From the NCBI GenBank assembly GCA_024281365.1, contig JAMXAU010000003.1, forward strand, positions 1 to 44,308: a stretch of 44,308 nt of DNA, given 5' to 3'. The position numbers were made by a program, and so were the translations under genes. Position 1 is the first letter of the stretch. The number at the start of each line of letters is the position of its first letter. This document shows, piece by piece, positions 12,006 through 22,926 of the stretch. The notes under the pieces are model-generated. The model ran no database searches, was not told the origin of the DNA, and saw only the letters and a list, made by a program, of their open reading frames with translations. The DNA comes from Nitrospira sp. Lineage in GTDB: Bacteria; Nitrospirota; Nitrospiria; Nitrospirales; Nitrospiraceae.

Positions 12006-12076
12006 GTATTGCCTCGCCTTCCGTCGTATTGTGATATCTCATCCAGAATGGCTACGGATGAGACGGTCATTGACGG

Positions 12077-12370
12077 TTAACGCTCCTCTATGATTTTGGG
12101 GACTACAAAGCCATCCGATTCACGTTCCGGTGCGTTGGCCAACGCTTTCTCCACCGGAAGAGAGGGGCGCACAATATCCGCCCGAAAGACATTGACTTGC
12201 CCCATCACGGTGGCGGTCGGCTCAATGCCAGTTGTGTCGTACTGATTGAGCTGATCAACGTGCGAAAGAATCTGGCTCAACTGCTTCGCAAAGGTCTCCT
12301 TCTCCGAAGCCGTCAGCGCCAATCGCGCCAATTGCGCTACCTTCTCGACATCCTGCTGCGTGATCTCCAT
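12077..12370 (-). CDS. gatC: aspartyl/glutamyl-tRNA amidotransferase subunit C
   Basis: GatC is the small subunit that wraps around and stabilises GatA. The 97 residues have the family pattern: N-terminal helix QQDVEKVAQLARLALTASEK, the ILSHVDQLNQYDT helix, and a C-terminal tail with LRADIV-like (FRADIVRPSL) and NAPERESDGFVVPKII segments. There is no obvious ribosome site before the ATG. It is the first of the three gat genes in transcript order and lies directly downstream of the large hairpin after glmS. Confidence 0.97.
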   Translation of the reverse strand: MEITQQDVEKVAQLARLALTASEKETFAKQLSQILSHVDQLNQYDTTGIEPTATVMGQVNVFRADIVRPSLPVEKALANAPERESDGFVVPKIIEER

Positions 12371-12390
12371 CTGTTCTTTGCTTTCTCTTC

Positions 12391-12448
12391 ACCGGATGTT
12401 CAAAATGGTCTTCCTGAAAGGCGGCAGGAAGCCATTTTCAACATCCGG

Positions 12449-12449
<1 letters not shown>
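12391..12449. repeat. large near-perfect inverted repeat (hairpin) between glmS and gatC
   Basis: The left arm (12391-12416) and right arm (12425-12449) are inverse complements apart from one mismatch and one extra base, around an 8-nt loop: ACCGGATGTT, AAAATGG and CTTCCTG all recur inverted. The right arm overlaps the last base of the glmS stop codon. No run of T follows on either strand, so it is not a textbook rho-independent terminator. It could be a REP-type palindrome, an mRNA-stabilising or processing structure, or an attenuator between glmS and the gat genes. Confidence 0.85.
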
Positions 12450-14278
<1,829 letters not shown>

Positions 14279-14335
14279 GGCAATACCCCGCCTTATTGGT
14301 TGGCAGACAATAAACGCGATGTTTTCGTTCCACGA

Positions 14336-15928
14336 TCAGCCCCTTGATGACCGCCCAAGCTTTTTCTTCGACTTCGCCGAAGCCTTCTGTCTTTTTACGG
14401 TTAGGCGCTTCACTGCGGTCTTAACTGAAGCGACGCTGGGTGCAGCTCTTTCCACCAAGGCCCGTCGTTTAGCCACCCATCCAATCCGATTGGTCTGAGG
14501 GACTCTGGAAATCGCTAGCGAATCGCCAGGTACGTTCTGCGTCACGGTCGTCCCTGCAGCAATCACGGCTCCATCCCCGATCGTAACCGGCGCAACAAGC
14601 TGGGTATCACTCCCTAGAAACACATTCTTCCCAATCACCGTGTGATGCTTCTTCAGGCCGTCATAGTTACAAGTGATCGTCCCGGCGCCGATATTCACTC
14701 CCTCAGCAATCGTGGCATCCCCCAAATAACTGAGATGATTGGCCTTGGACCCCTCGCCCAACTCGGTCTTCTTCATTTCGACAAAATTTCCGACCTTCGC
14801 TCGCCGCCTCACCACGACACCGGGACGAAGATGGACGAACGGCCCCACATGCGCGTCGTCCTCAATACATGATTGGCCGAGTACACAGGAGTCCAACACG
14901 TCAACATGATTACCAATCACGCAATCGGTGATCCGAACCCCAGAACGGATCGAGGTCTCCTCGCCGATCACCGTGTTCCCCTCAAGGACGACATGAGGGT
15001 AGAGGACCGTATCTTTGCCAATCGTCACGCCTGCATCAATCCACACTGAGCCTGGGTCTCGCATCGTCACGCCCGCATCAAGCCAGCGTTCCCGAATCTG
15101 TTGCCGGACGACCAGTTCTGCTGCTGCCAGCTGCTGCCTGGTGTTGACTCCTAACCCTTCATCAGGATCCCGAAGCGTCACGGCAGCCACGCGCCGGCCT
15201 TGCGCAACCGCCATCCGCACGATATCGGTCAGGTAGTATTCACCCTGCGCATTGTCGGGCTCCAGCTTATCCAGCGCCTCAAAAAGAAACGCTCCGGACA
15301 CCACGTAGGTGCCCACATTGATTTCCTTACTCGCCCGCTCGGCCGACGTGGCATCTCGATCTTCGACAATCTTCAGCACGTCCGATGACGAATGCGCATG
15401 CCCCTCATGGCTCGCGTCACGACGAATCACCCGCCCATAGCCGCTGGGATCATCCAGGATCGCCGTCAGGATGGTGACGGTCGCCCCCTCTCGTTGATGA
15501 ACAGTCAAAAGTTCACGCACGGTGGATTCCTTCAGCAAGGGCGTATCACCGTTCAGAATGAGATACTGTGCCGGACACACCTCATCGTGAGAAAACACGG
15601 AACGGCTTTGCATGACCGCATGACCGGTCCCTAGCTGTTGCGCCTGTTCGACGATACGCACCGCCTGCGCTCCCGGCGTGCCGGTAATCCCCGCTTCAAT
15701 GACATGCCGGACCTTCTCCGCTTGATGTCCAACAACGACCGCAATACGGTGACCTGCGACGCGAAGCGCCACTTCGACCGCGTACTGCACCATCGGCTTC
15801 CCCGCGACCTGATGCAACACTTTGACATGGTTGGACTTCATTCGCTTGCCCAACCCGGCTGCCATCACGATCACTCCGAGGCCGAAAATAGGCGAACGCG
15901 TTGCTTGTTGATCAGCCATTGACGTCAT
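14336..15928 (-). CDS. glmU: bifunctional UDP-GlcNAc pyrophosphorylase / glucosamine-1-phosphate acetyltransferase
   Basis: GlmU acetylates GlcN-1-P and then forms UDP-GlcNAc for peptidoglycan and lipid A. The N-terminal uridyltransferase domain has VIVMAAGLGKRMKSNHVKVL and the LILNGDTPLL loop. The C-terminal left-handed beta-helix has hexapeptide repeats and the acetyltransferase segments FVEMKKTELGEGSKANHLSY and GAGTITCNYDGLKKHHTVIG. At 530 residues it is about 70 longer than typical. The excess is a lysine/arginine/serine-rich C-terminal tail of some 40 residues (for example KRLTVKRQKASAKSKKKLGR). The ATG at 15928 is supported by AGGAG about 10 nt upstream. Confidence 0.98.
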   Translation of the reverse strand: MTSMADQQATRSPIFGLGVIVMAAGLGKRMKSNHVKVLHQVAGKPMVQYAVEVALRVAGHRIAVVVGHQAEKVRHVIEAGITGTPGAQAVRIVEQAQQLGTGHAVMQSRSVFSHDEVCPAQYLILNGDTPLLKESTVRELLTVHQREGATVTILTAILDDPSGYGRVIRRDASHEGHAHSSSDVLKIVEDRDATSAERASKEINVGTYVVSGAFLFEALDKLEPDNAQGEYYLTDIVRMAVAQGRRVAAVTLRDPDEGLGVNTRQQLAAAELVVRQQIRERWLDAGVTMRDPGSVWIDAGVTIGKDTVLYPHVVLEGNTVIGEETSIRSGVRITDCVIGNHVDVLDSCVLGQSCIEDDAHVGPFVHLRPGVVVRRRAKVGNFVEMKKTELGEGSKANHLSYLGDATIAEGVNIGAGTITCNYDGLKKHHTVIGKNVFLGSDTQLVAPVTIGDGAVIAAGTTVTQNVPGDSLAISRVPQTNRIGWVAKRRALVERAAPSVASVKTAVKRLTVKRQKASAKSKKKLGRSSRG

Positions 15929-15985
15929 GCGCTGAATACTCCTGATGATGAGCGTTTCTCAAACGAACCAATGGGAGAGCTCGAT

Positions 15986-16651
15986 TTATCCGATCGGCAC
16001 GCCAGCATCCGGCTGTTTAATCTGACTCCACTTCGCCTCTGCTAACGCTGAGGCCATGGCGCCGGTCGGCGTGTACAACCCCCCTGATACAATCAGCTTC
16101 ATCGCCTCTTCGATACTGATCTCTACCGACGTGACCTCCCGCTCAGGGACGAGTAGAAAATAGCCCGACGTGGGATTGGGGGAAGTCGGCACATACACAT
16201 GGATCAGCGTATCTTCTCCCAAAGCCGTCGTCTCACCTTTGGTCATGCCCGTCACGAAGGCAAAACAATAATGACCATTCTTGGGAAACTGGATCAAGAC
16301 CACACGCCGATACGACCCTCGCTCAGAAAACGAGAGAATATCCATCATGGATTTCAAGGTCGAATAAATTCCTCGGACAAGGGGTAACCGATTAAGCCAA
16401 TCCTCCCAGTGACTGACGATCTGGCGTCCGATGAAGTTGGCAGCAAACAACCCAACCAAGAAAATCAGCAATACCAACGTCACAATGCCAAGCCCTGGAA
16501 TATAGTGATCAGGCACCAGCTCAGCCATCGCATCGCCCAAGATACCGTCCAATGCCACGAACAGAGTTTTCAGAACGAGAATCGTGCCCCAAATAGGGGT
16601 GACCAACAGGAGTCCTGTCAGAAAATATCGTCTCAGAGCAGTCTTAAGCAT
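15986..16651 (-). CDS. DUF502 family membrane protein
   Basis: This protein of about 221 residues has two membrane helices (YFLTGLLLVTPIWGTILVL; LGIVTLVLLIFLVGLFAANF) and a cytoplasmic or periplasmic C-terminal domain with the segments FPKNGHYCFAFVTGM and VYVPTSPNPTSGYFLLVP. That last PTSPNPTSG pattern is characteristic of DUF502. The start is uncertain: ATG at 16651 begins the typical basic MLKTALRRYFLTG stretch, while an ATG at 16696 adds 15 residues without a ribosome site. The role is unknown. It is the first gene of the long minus-strand series, and tmk is divergent on the other side. Confidence 0.85.
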   Translation of the reverse strand: MLKTALRRYFLTGLLLVTPIWGTILVLKTLFVALDGILGDAMAELVPDHYIPGLGIVTLVLLIFLVGLFAANFIGRQIVSHWEDWLNRLPLVRGIYSTLKSMMDILSFSERGSYRRVVLIQFPKNGHYCFAFVTGMTKGETTALGEDTLIHVYVPTSPNPTSGYFLLVPEREVTSVEISIEEAMKLIVSGGLYTPTGAMASALAEAKWSQIKQPDAGVPIG

Positions 16652-16854
16652 AAGAAAATCAGCCCATCCCCAATGGGAGAACGATCCGTGATTCATCTTA
16701 CAGAGTACCGAACAAACGTCGCAAGCGTTTTCTTGTTAATTTCAATGGGTTATGCACACAAACGAGAAGGATCCCTGAATAGGTCCCACCTTGCTATTCC
16801 CCGCAACCTGACTTAGGATCCGTTTTAAAAAAACGTGTTCGAAGAAAAGAGTCG

Positions 16855-17511
16855 ATGAGTCCTGCCACACAAAAACCATCCGGTATCTTCATCACGCTGG
16901 AAGGCGGCGAAGGGAGCGGAAAAACGACGCAGGCCCGCAGACTTTGTGACTGGCTGACAGCACAGGGCCGACACGTCCTCCACACTCGAGAGCCCGGAGG
17001 CACACTTCTCGCTGAACAATTGCGCGGTCTCCTTCTCGACCATTCCTCGGAAACCATCGCCCCGGAAACCGAGGTTTGGCTCATCCTTGCGGCCAGGCGC
17101 CAACATGTCGATCATGTGATCAAGCCGGCCCTCCAACAGGGAATGATCGTCGTGTGCGACCGTTTCTCAGACTCGACAATGGCCTATCAAGGCTATGGGC
17201 GGGGATTGGACCTCAGGATCTTGCGCACCATGAACAAGTGGGCAACCGGAAAACTTGTTCCGCATCTGACTCTGCTCTTCGATGTGCCGGTCCGTATCGG
17301 ACTGACGCGACGACAAAGCCAACGCTTCTCCCAGAACCGTCTTGATCGAGAAGCGACCCAATTTCACGAGAAGGTACGAGCTGGATTTCGGGCCCTCGCC
17401 CGGCAAGAACCCCGGCGTATGGTTGTCTTTGACGCCTCTCTTCCTCTAGAGTCCGTCCAGCAGAACGTGGTGGAAGTCATCACCCGTTGGCTCAAAACTC
17501 GCCGCACATAA
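16855..17511 (+). CDS. tmk: thymidylate kinase
   Basis: Tmk phosphorylates dTMP to dTDP. The 218-residue protein has the P-loop LEGGEGSGKTTQ, the TREPGG dTMP-binding segment, the DRF motif (VVCDRFSDSTMAYQGYGRG) and a lid region rich in Arg (GLTRRQSQRFSQNRLD). Length is normal. It opens the plus-strand cluster tmk-holB-metG, an order shared by many bacteria, and holB follows after 21 nt. No strong ribosome site is visible. Confidence 0.98.
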   Translation: MSPATQKPSGIFITLEGGEGSGKTTQARRLCDWLTAQGRHVLHTREPGGTLLAEQLRGLLLDHSSETIAPETEVWLILAARRQHVDHVIKPALQQGMIVVCDRFSDSTMAYQGYGRGLDLRILRTMNKWATGKLVPHLTLLFDVPVRIGLTRRQSQRFSQNRLDREATQFHEKVRAGFRALARQEPRRMVVFDASLPLESVQQNVVEVITRWLKTRRT

Positions 17512-17532
17512 CAGTTGCGACAGCGATAGTCT

Positions 17533-18561
17533 ATGCCGTTTACCGATATTACAGGCCACGAGCAGTCCATTTCACTCCTCCAGGCTAGTCTGTCCAATAA
17601 GAGACTCGCTCACGCCTATCTCTTCCACGGCGATGCCCACATTGGCAAGCGCATGACCGCCGTGAGGCTGGCGCAGGTCTTGAATTGTGACCGCCCAGTG
17701 CTCACTGAGTCCCCGGACAGTTGCGGCCAATGCCGCTCTTGCTTGCAGGTCGCGGCTCAGACGCATCCCGATTATTTTGTCATCGAACCCGACGCGGAGG
17801 CGGCAACACCCCAAATCAAGATTGAGCAGATCCGAGAACTCGAACAGCAGTTTGTCTATCGGCCTCTCATCGGCGAGCAAAAGATCTGCCTGATTGATGA
17901 TGCGGATCGCATGACCATCGGCGCAGCCAATGCTCTGCTCAAGACATTGGAGGAGCCTCCGGGTCATAGTCTGTTTATTCTGGTCACCAGTCGGCTCCAC
18001 GCACTCCCCATCACGATTCGGTCGCGCTGCCAAGCCCTTCGCTTTACCTCACCGGCTCGAACACAAGTGGAAGCCGCACTGATCCTTAGGCGGGAGCTTC
18101 CACCCGATGACGCTCGATTCCTGGCGCTGCTGACCGACGGCCGCATCGGAGAGGCACTCACCATGAACGTGGCAGAGGTTCGCGCGCGCCAACACGAGTG
18201 CCTGACATTGGTGAAACCTGAATCATTGACCTCCAGCACCACCATCCTATCGGCGTCGGAAACCTTGGCCAAATCAGACCGGGGAGCGGAGACCTTGAGC
18301 TGGCTGACGCGATGGATCCGTGACCTTGTGATTGTCCTCGTGGATGGAGATCGCGACCAGATCCTTCATCTCGATCAAGTTCCCCACTTGCAACGATTCG
18401 CCGGACGAGCAAACATTGACCTTCTTCTGACCCTCTTGAGCGACATTGAAAAACACGCGCAGCAAGCCACCCGACACTTGAACGTACAAATGGCGCTCGA
18501 GACAACGTTTCTCCGCCTCCGTGAGGCACTCGGGCTTGTCCCGGTCGGAGCCACGACCTAG
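17533..18561 (+). CDS. holB: DNA polymerase III delta-prime subunit (clamp loader)
   Basis: The 342 residues show the AAA+ fold of delta-prime: GHEQSISLLQASLSNKRLAH, a degenerate P-loop (HGDAHIGKRMTAVRL), a four-Cys zinc module (ending CGQCRSC), a Walker B-like LIDDADRMT, the NALLKTLEEPPGHSLFILVT sensor region and the SRC arginine-finger motif in ITIRSRCQALRF. The altered P-loop fits the delta-prime role as a stator rather than an ATPase. It lies between tmk and metG, which supports holB over dnaX. Confidence 0.93.
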   Translation: MPFTDITGHEQSISLLQASLSNKRLAHAYLFHGDAHIGKRMTAVRLAQVLNCDRPVLTESPDSCGQCRSCLQVAAQTHPDYFVIEPDAEAATPQIKIEQIRELEQQFVYRPLIGEQKICLIDDADRMTIGAANALLKTLEEPPGHSLFILVTSRLHALPITIRSRCQALRFTSPARTQVEAALILRRELPPDDARFLALLTDGRIGEALTMNVAEVRARQHECLTLVKPESLTSSTTILSASETLAKSDRGAETLSWLTRWIRDLVIVLVDGDRDQILHLDQVPHLQRFAGRANIDLLLTLLSDIEKHAQQATRHLNVQMALETTFLRLREALGLVPVGATT

Positions 18562-18597
18562 CCAAACGCGCCGCCAACCTGATATCTTGCCTTGCGT

Positions 18598-20565
18598 ATG
18601 GCGACAAGCGGAAAATTCTACATCACCACCCCGATTTACTACGTCAATGATGTCCCGCATATCGGGCATGCCTATACCACCGTTGCGGCTGACGTCCTGG
18701 CGCGCTACTGGCGACTGCGTGGACGCGAGACATTCTTTCTCACCGGTCTCGATGAACATGGCCAAAAAGTGCAACAGGCTGCTGCCAAATCCGGCATTGA
18801 CCCGCAAACGCACTGCGACAAATTGGCACCGCAATTCGAGAACCTCTGGAAGAAGCTGAACATCTCCAACGATGCGTTTATCAGAACGACCGACGCTCAG
18901 CATAAGAAGGTCGTCCAACGATACCTCCAAGAGCTGTTCGATAAACAATTGATTTATAAGGCCGACTACTCAGGATGGTATTGCACATTCGATGAGCGGT
19001 TCTGGACTGAAAAAGACGTGGCCGACGGCGTTTGTCCGGACTGCAAACGCCCTGTCGAGAAGCTCAGCGAGCACAATTATTTTTTCAAAATGGGGCAATA
19101 CCAGGACCAACTCATCGACCATATCAAGAAACACGATCGGTTCATTCGCCCAGAGTCACGGCGGAATGAAGTCCTGGGATTCTTGCAAACCCAGAAACTG
19201 AGCGACCTGTCGATCTCCAGACCAAAATCCAGACTTTCCTGGGGCATCGAACTCCCCTTCGATACGGACTACGTCACCTACGTCTGGTTCGACGCGCTGG
19301 TCAATTACGTTTCTGCGTTGGAATATCTGCCTCGTGAGAAATCGGTTGGCCATGACTTTTGGCCGGCTAATATCCATCTCGTTGGGAAAGACATTCTCAC
19401 CACCCATGCCGTCTACTGGTCCACCATGCTGATGGCGCTGAATCTGCCATTGCCCGAAACCATCTTCGCCCATGGCTGGTGGACCGTCGACGGCGAAAAG
19501 ATGTCCAAGAGTCGTGGCAATGTCGTCGATCCGAACAAGATGGCCGATGAATTCGGCGTCGATGCGTTTCGCTACTTCCTCTTGCGCGAAGTCCCGTTCG
19601 GCCAGGATGGAGACTTTTCTCTCACCGGTATGATCACCCGCATCAATAGCGATCTGGCCAATGGTCTGGGTAACCTCTTGAGTCGGACACTCACCCTCAT
19701 CGAACGGACTCAAGGAGGGGTGATACCAGTTTCAGGGAATACCGGTCCCGCGGAGCACGAACTTGAACAGGCCGCAATGTCCCTACTCCGTGAGACATTA
19801 CCGCGCCATATCGAACAGCTGGAGTTCAACCGATCCCTTGAAGCGATCTGGCATGTCGTTCAACTGGCCAATCAATACGTTGACAAGACCGCACCTTGGA
19901 CATTGGCCAAGAATGAGCGTGATGCGGAGCAGCTCAAGACGGTGCTCTACACCATGGCGGAGATACTTCGCTGCCTCAGTATCGCCATCTATGCCGTAAT
20001 GCCGAAGAGTGCCCAGACAATCTGCGCACAGTTGGGCGTTTCAGATGAATTCGCGCAGACGCTACCCATCGACAGAACGAAATGGGGATGTCTCATGCCG
20101 GGAACCGCCATTCAGAAAGGCCCATCTCTCTTTCCACGCATCGACTCGAAAACACAAGGAGCCAAACCCGTGACCGAATCGCCTGTCCCTTCACAACCAA
20201 CCGCTGCCATACCAACATCCATACCTGCCGCACCGGCTTCACCACAGATTACCATCGACGAATTCATGAAGGTCCAGCTCAAGACTGCCACAATCCTCTC
20301 CGCTGAGCGGGTGCCGAAATCAGAGAAGCTGATCAAGTTGCAAGTGTCTCTAGGCAGCGAACAGCGTCAGATTGTGGCCGGCATCGGCAAGAAGTATGAG
20401 CCGGACGCACTTGTCGGAAAAACAATTGTCATCGTGGCCAACTTGAAACCGGCTAAACTGATGGGTATTGAATCTCAAGGGATGGTACTGGCGGCGGGAG
20501 ACGCGGACGTGCGCGGACTGCTCACCATCCAGGAAGAAGTGGATCCTGGCACGAAGGTGAAATGA
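18598..20565 (+). CDS. metG: methionyl-tRNA synthetase with C-terminal tRNA-binding domain
   Basis: MetG charges tRNAMet. From the ATG at 18598 it has 655 residues; a TTG two codons upstream is less likely. The class I catalytic core has HIGH (residues 21-24, in NDVPHIGHAYTT) and KMSKS (residues 301-305, in GEKMSKSRGNVVDP). A Cys-containing connective insert (CPDCKRPVEKLSEHNYFF) sits around residues 125-165. After the anticodon-binding helices a proline/alanine-rich linker joins a C-terminal Trbp111-like OB fold (TIDEFMKVQLKTATILSAER; GKTIVIVANLKPAKLMG), which boosts tRNA binding. The stop overlaps the next start (ATGA, 20562-20565). Confidence 0.98.
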   Translation: MATSGKFYITTPIYYVNDVPHIGHAYTTVAADVLARYWRLRGRETFFLTGLDEHGQKVQQAAAKSGIDPQTHCDKLAPQFENLWKKLNISNDAFIRTTDAQHKKVVQRYLQELFDKQLIYKADYSGWYCTFDERFWTEKDVADGVCPDCKRPVEKLSEHNYFFKMGQYQDQLIDHIKKHDRFIRPESRRNEVLGFLQTQKLSDLSISRPKSRLSWGIELPFDTDYVTYVWFDALVNYVSALEYLPREKSVGHDFWPANIHLVGKDILTTHAVYWSTMLMALNLPLPETIFAHGWWTVDGEKMSKSRGNVVDPNKMADEFGVDAFRYFLLREVPFGQDGDFSLTGMITRINSDLANGLGNLLSRTLTLIERTQGGVIPVSGNTGPAEHELEQAAMSLLRETLPRHIEQLEFNRSLEAIWHVVQLANQYVDKTAPWTLAKNERDAEQLKTVLYTMAEILRCLSIAIYAVMPKSAQTICAQLGVSDEFAQTLPIDRTKWGCLMPGTAIQKGPSLFPRIDSKTQGAKPVTESPVPSQPTAAIPTSIPAAPASPQITIDEFMKVQLKTATILSAERVPKSEKLIKLQVSLGSEQRQIVAGIGKKYEPDALVGKTIVIVANLKPAKLMGIESQGMVLAAGDADVRGLLTIQEEVDPGTKVK

Positions 20566-21416
20566 CGCGCCCGTCCTTTGCTTCGGTTTGGTTGATCGCC
20601 TCACTCAGCCTGCTTTCTTGGCTCTCCATTCCAGTCCATGGCCAAACTCTTCCCAACATCCCGCTCAATGGCCCTCACCCGACGACTGTGCTAGTCCGGG
20701 TGGTTGCACATGGAGCCATGGTGTTAGGTCGCGAAGTCGGTGGAGCTCGAGTCACGATCACCGATGTGACAACGGGCCAGATTCTGGCAACCGGCCTCCA
20801 ACAGGGCGAAGCAGGCGATCAAAATCAAATCATGCGCACGCCCCACATGATGGAAGAGCCGATCTATAGCACGCGTCCTTCCGCTGCGTTTACAACCACA
20901 TTGCACCTTCAAAAGCCGGCGTTGGTGGACATCTCTGCCGAAGGACCATTGGCCTACCCTGGGGCAATGCAGAAAGCAAGTAAGACCCTGCTCCTGATCC
21001 CGGGACAGGATCTGACGCAGGACGGCATCGTGCTACACCTCCATGGGTACCTCGTCCAGATCGAACGACCCAAGCCACGTGAAGCCTTGATTGCGAAAGA
21101 CGATGTCAAACTTCGCGCCTCAGTCAGAACGCTTTCCGGCTCCTTGGTTCGTCCTTATGGAGATTGGGACTCACGGAAAATTCGTATTTATGGGGAGGTC
21201 GTAATCGGTGACCGAACCGTCGAGCGACTACAGATGTTTTATGATGAAGGGAGTCGCACCTTCGAAGCTCCGTTCTTTGTCCCGTCATTGAAGGAAGTCC
21301 CCGAGGGAATCATCTTGCGGGTAATTGCAACCGATCTTGCAACCGGCAACACCGGGATGGATCAAGCCAACTATCCAGTACTGAGCGAACGTCTTCCCTC
21401 CCAACCGATTCAGTAG
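20562..21416 (+). CDS. exported protein of unknown function
   Basis: This is a 284-residue protein with a clear Sec signal peptide (ASVWLIASLSLLSWL, then a likely cut after VHG near residue 27). The mature part looks like beta-rich Ig-like domains: the strand pattern VLVRVVAHGAMVLGREVGGA and ARVTITDVTTGQILATG suggests a transthyretin-like or carboxypeptidase-regulatory fold in the first half, with a second strand-rich segment (RKIRIYGEVVIGDRTVERLQ) later. I do not recognise a named family. It overlaps metG by 4 nt, so its translation is coupled to a tRNA synthetase although its place of action is the periplasm or cell surface. Confidence 0.8.
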   Translation: MTRPSFASVWLIASLSLLSWLSIPVHGQTLPNIPLNGPHPTTVLVRVVAHGAMVLGREVGGARVTITDVTTGQILATGLQQGEAGDQNQIMRTPHMMEEPIYSTRPSAAFTTTLHLQKPALVDISAEGPLAYPGAMQKASKTLLLIPGQDLTQDGIVLHLHGYLVQIERPKPREALIAKDDVKLRASVRTLSGSLVRPYGDWDSRKIRIYGEVVIGDRTVERLQMFYDEGSRTFEAPFFVPSLKEVPEGIILRVIATDLATGNTGMDQANYPVLSERLPSQPIQ

Positions 21417-21741
21417 CCAGACATTCCACACAATCCTCCGGCAAGCCTACCTAATTATTCATAAGGGCTCGTGTCTCATCAACCAGCTCAGAGTCCTGAT
21501 CACCGTTGTAGGACCAACCTGCAGGACCGCGCATTTCGTGAGGCATCGCACCTAAATCGTATATCGTTCCAGCTTAAGACGCTTCACCATTCGGCAGGTT
21601 CACGGCCCTGACTGTTATCGAAAGGCGAACAACGAGCGATGGATATTGCCGCAGCGGCGTGTCGGTGGTTGCAGTAGAAGCGTTCATGAAGAATGTGGGC
21701 GAGACTTGCCGCGGTGAGTCGCTCATGCGACACTGTCTCAT
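21417..21741. other. 325-nt intergenic region upstream of the CDF transporter
   Basis: No supported gene is seen. A minus-strand 60-codon frame (21584-21766) overlaps the transporter start and has no recognisable features. A small hairpin GTCGC-TCAT-GCGAC (21718-21731) lies 10 nt before the transporter ATG and could occlude its ribosome site; this is inference only. Confidence 0.4.
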
Positions 21742-22680
21742 ATGACGGCACTCGCATCATACTCACATCTCCGGTCTCGACTCCAATTGGCCTTAGCCAT
21801 CAATGCCGTGATCATTGCAGCGGAATTCATCGGCGGCTGGATACTGAATAGCATTGGCCTCATGAGCGATGCCGGCCACAACCTCGTCGACCAGGGATCC
21901 CTCTTTCTTGCCCTCTATGCGCATCTCCTCACGGCACGGCCCGCATCAGAGAGTCGAACATTCGGCTACCACCGAGCCGGCATCATTGCCGCTTTTCTGA
22001 ACAGTTTCATCCTCTTGTTGACCGCGTTCGGCATCGCCCTTGTCTGCCTCAAGCGGCTCCTGCAACCGGTTCCCGTCGACGGTGGATGGGTCATGGCGAT
22101 TGCAGCAGTCAGTTTCGTCGCCAATCTAGCCATTGCTCTGTTGCTCCGACATGGAGCGAAGGATGACCTCAATATTCGCAGTGCGTTCTGGCACATGCTG
22201 GGAGATGCGTGGGTCTCGCTCGGCGTCATCATCAGTGGCGGGGCGATTCTCCTGACAGGTTGGACCGTTCTGGACCCTCTCGTGAGCCTACTGATCGTCG
22301 GAGTCATCCTCCGAGGAGCCTGGCCCATTTTTAAAGAATCGATGGAAGTTCTGCTGGAATCAACACCTCCAGGCGTCAGCGTATCTCACGTGGCTGCGAC
22401 GATGGAAGCGATCCCCGGCGTCAAGAACGTGCATGACCTACACATCTGGGCGGTCGAGCCTCGGCTGATTATGCTCACCAGTCATGTGATGATCGAACAG
22501 CATCACACGGCACCGGAGTTGCTCCAGCTGATTCAACAGCGCATCACCACGGAGTTCGGCATCAAACATATGACCATCCAACTCGAAACCGAGTGCTGCG
22601 ATCCCGACGACATACACTGCGACCTCCGAAAGCTGACAGAGCAGCACCACGAGGCCCAGACCTTCGCGCACCATCACTGA
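21742..22680 (+). CDS. cation diffusion facilitator (CzcD/ZitB-type) metal efflux protein
   Basis: CDF proteins export Zn2+, Co2+, Cd2+ or similar ions in exchange for protons across the inner membrane. The 312-residue protein has six predicted membrane helices. The binding-site residues lie in helix 2 (His46 and Asp50 in SDAGHNLVD) and helix 5 (His151 and Asp155 in HMLGDAWVSLG). This His/Asp pair in both helices is the pattern linked to Zn2+ or Cd2+ selectivity. The cytoplasmic C-terminal domain has VHDLHIWAVEPRLIMLTSHV. The tail holds CCDPDDIHC and a His-rich end (HHEAQTFAHHH), possible extra metal ligands. No metal regulator gene lies next to it. Confidence 0.95.
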   Translation: MTALASYSHLRSRLQLALAINAVIIAAEFIGGWILNSIGLMSDAGHNLVDQGSLFLALYAHLLTARPASESRTFGYHRAGIIAAFLNSFILLLTAFGIALVCLKRLLQPVPVDGGWVMAIAAVSFVANLAIALLLRHGAKDDLNIRSAFWHMLGDAWVSLGVIISGGAILLTGWTVLDPLVSLLIVGVILRGAWPIFKESMEVLLESTPPGVSVSHVAATMEAIPGVKNVHDLHIWAVEPRLIMLTSHVMIEQHHTAPELLQLIQQRITTEFGIKHMTIQLETECCDPDDIHCDLRKLTEQHHEAQTFAHHH

Positions 22681-22797
22681 TTGCTTGCTTCTCTTTCTTA
22701 ATCAAGCGACTACCCAATATAGATAGGCTTACGAATTATTTTTACGATCCTCACTCCACCTGCTGCGGGACCTATTATCGGCTCCCCAAATTGAGGC

Positions 22798-22828
22798 CTG
22801 ACAAACACATGCGTGTTTCTGGTATCCT
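22798..22828 (+). promoter_or_regulatory. candidate sigma-70 promoter for the DUF4403 lipoprotein gene
   Basis: CTGACA (22798-22803) and an extended -10, TGG-TATCCT (22820-22828), are separated by 19 nt. They lie about 100 nt upstream of the lipoprotein ATG. Spacing is slightly long, compensated by the TGn extension. This is sequence resemblance only. Confidence 0.35.
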
Positions 22829-22926
22829 AGCCCCACTTCTTCACCACCGGGACTCACTTCCATAGGCTGAAGACAGCTTGAATCCACGAACCTTACGACC
22901 TGTGACTCTCTAAAGGGGGAAAGCAA

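Noticed and set aside
17572..18033. 153-codon minus-strand frame opposite holB
   Set aside because: It lies entirely antisense to holB, which has clear domains, and has no family features; it is a shadow frame.
18274..18948. 224-codon minus-strand frame across holB and metG
   Set aside because: Long but antisense to two well supported genes, with no ribosome site or motif.
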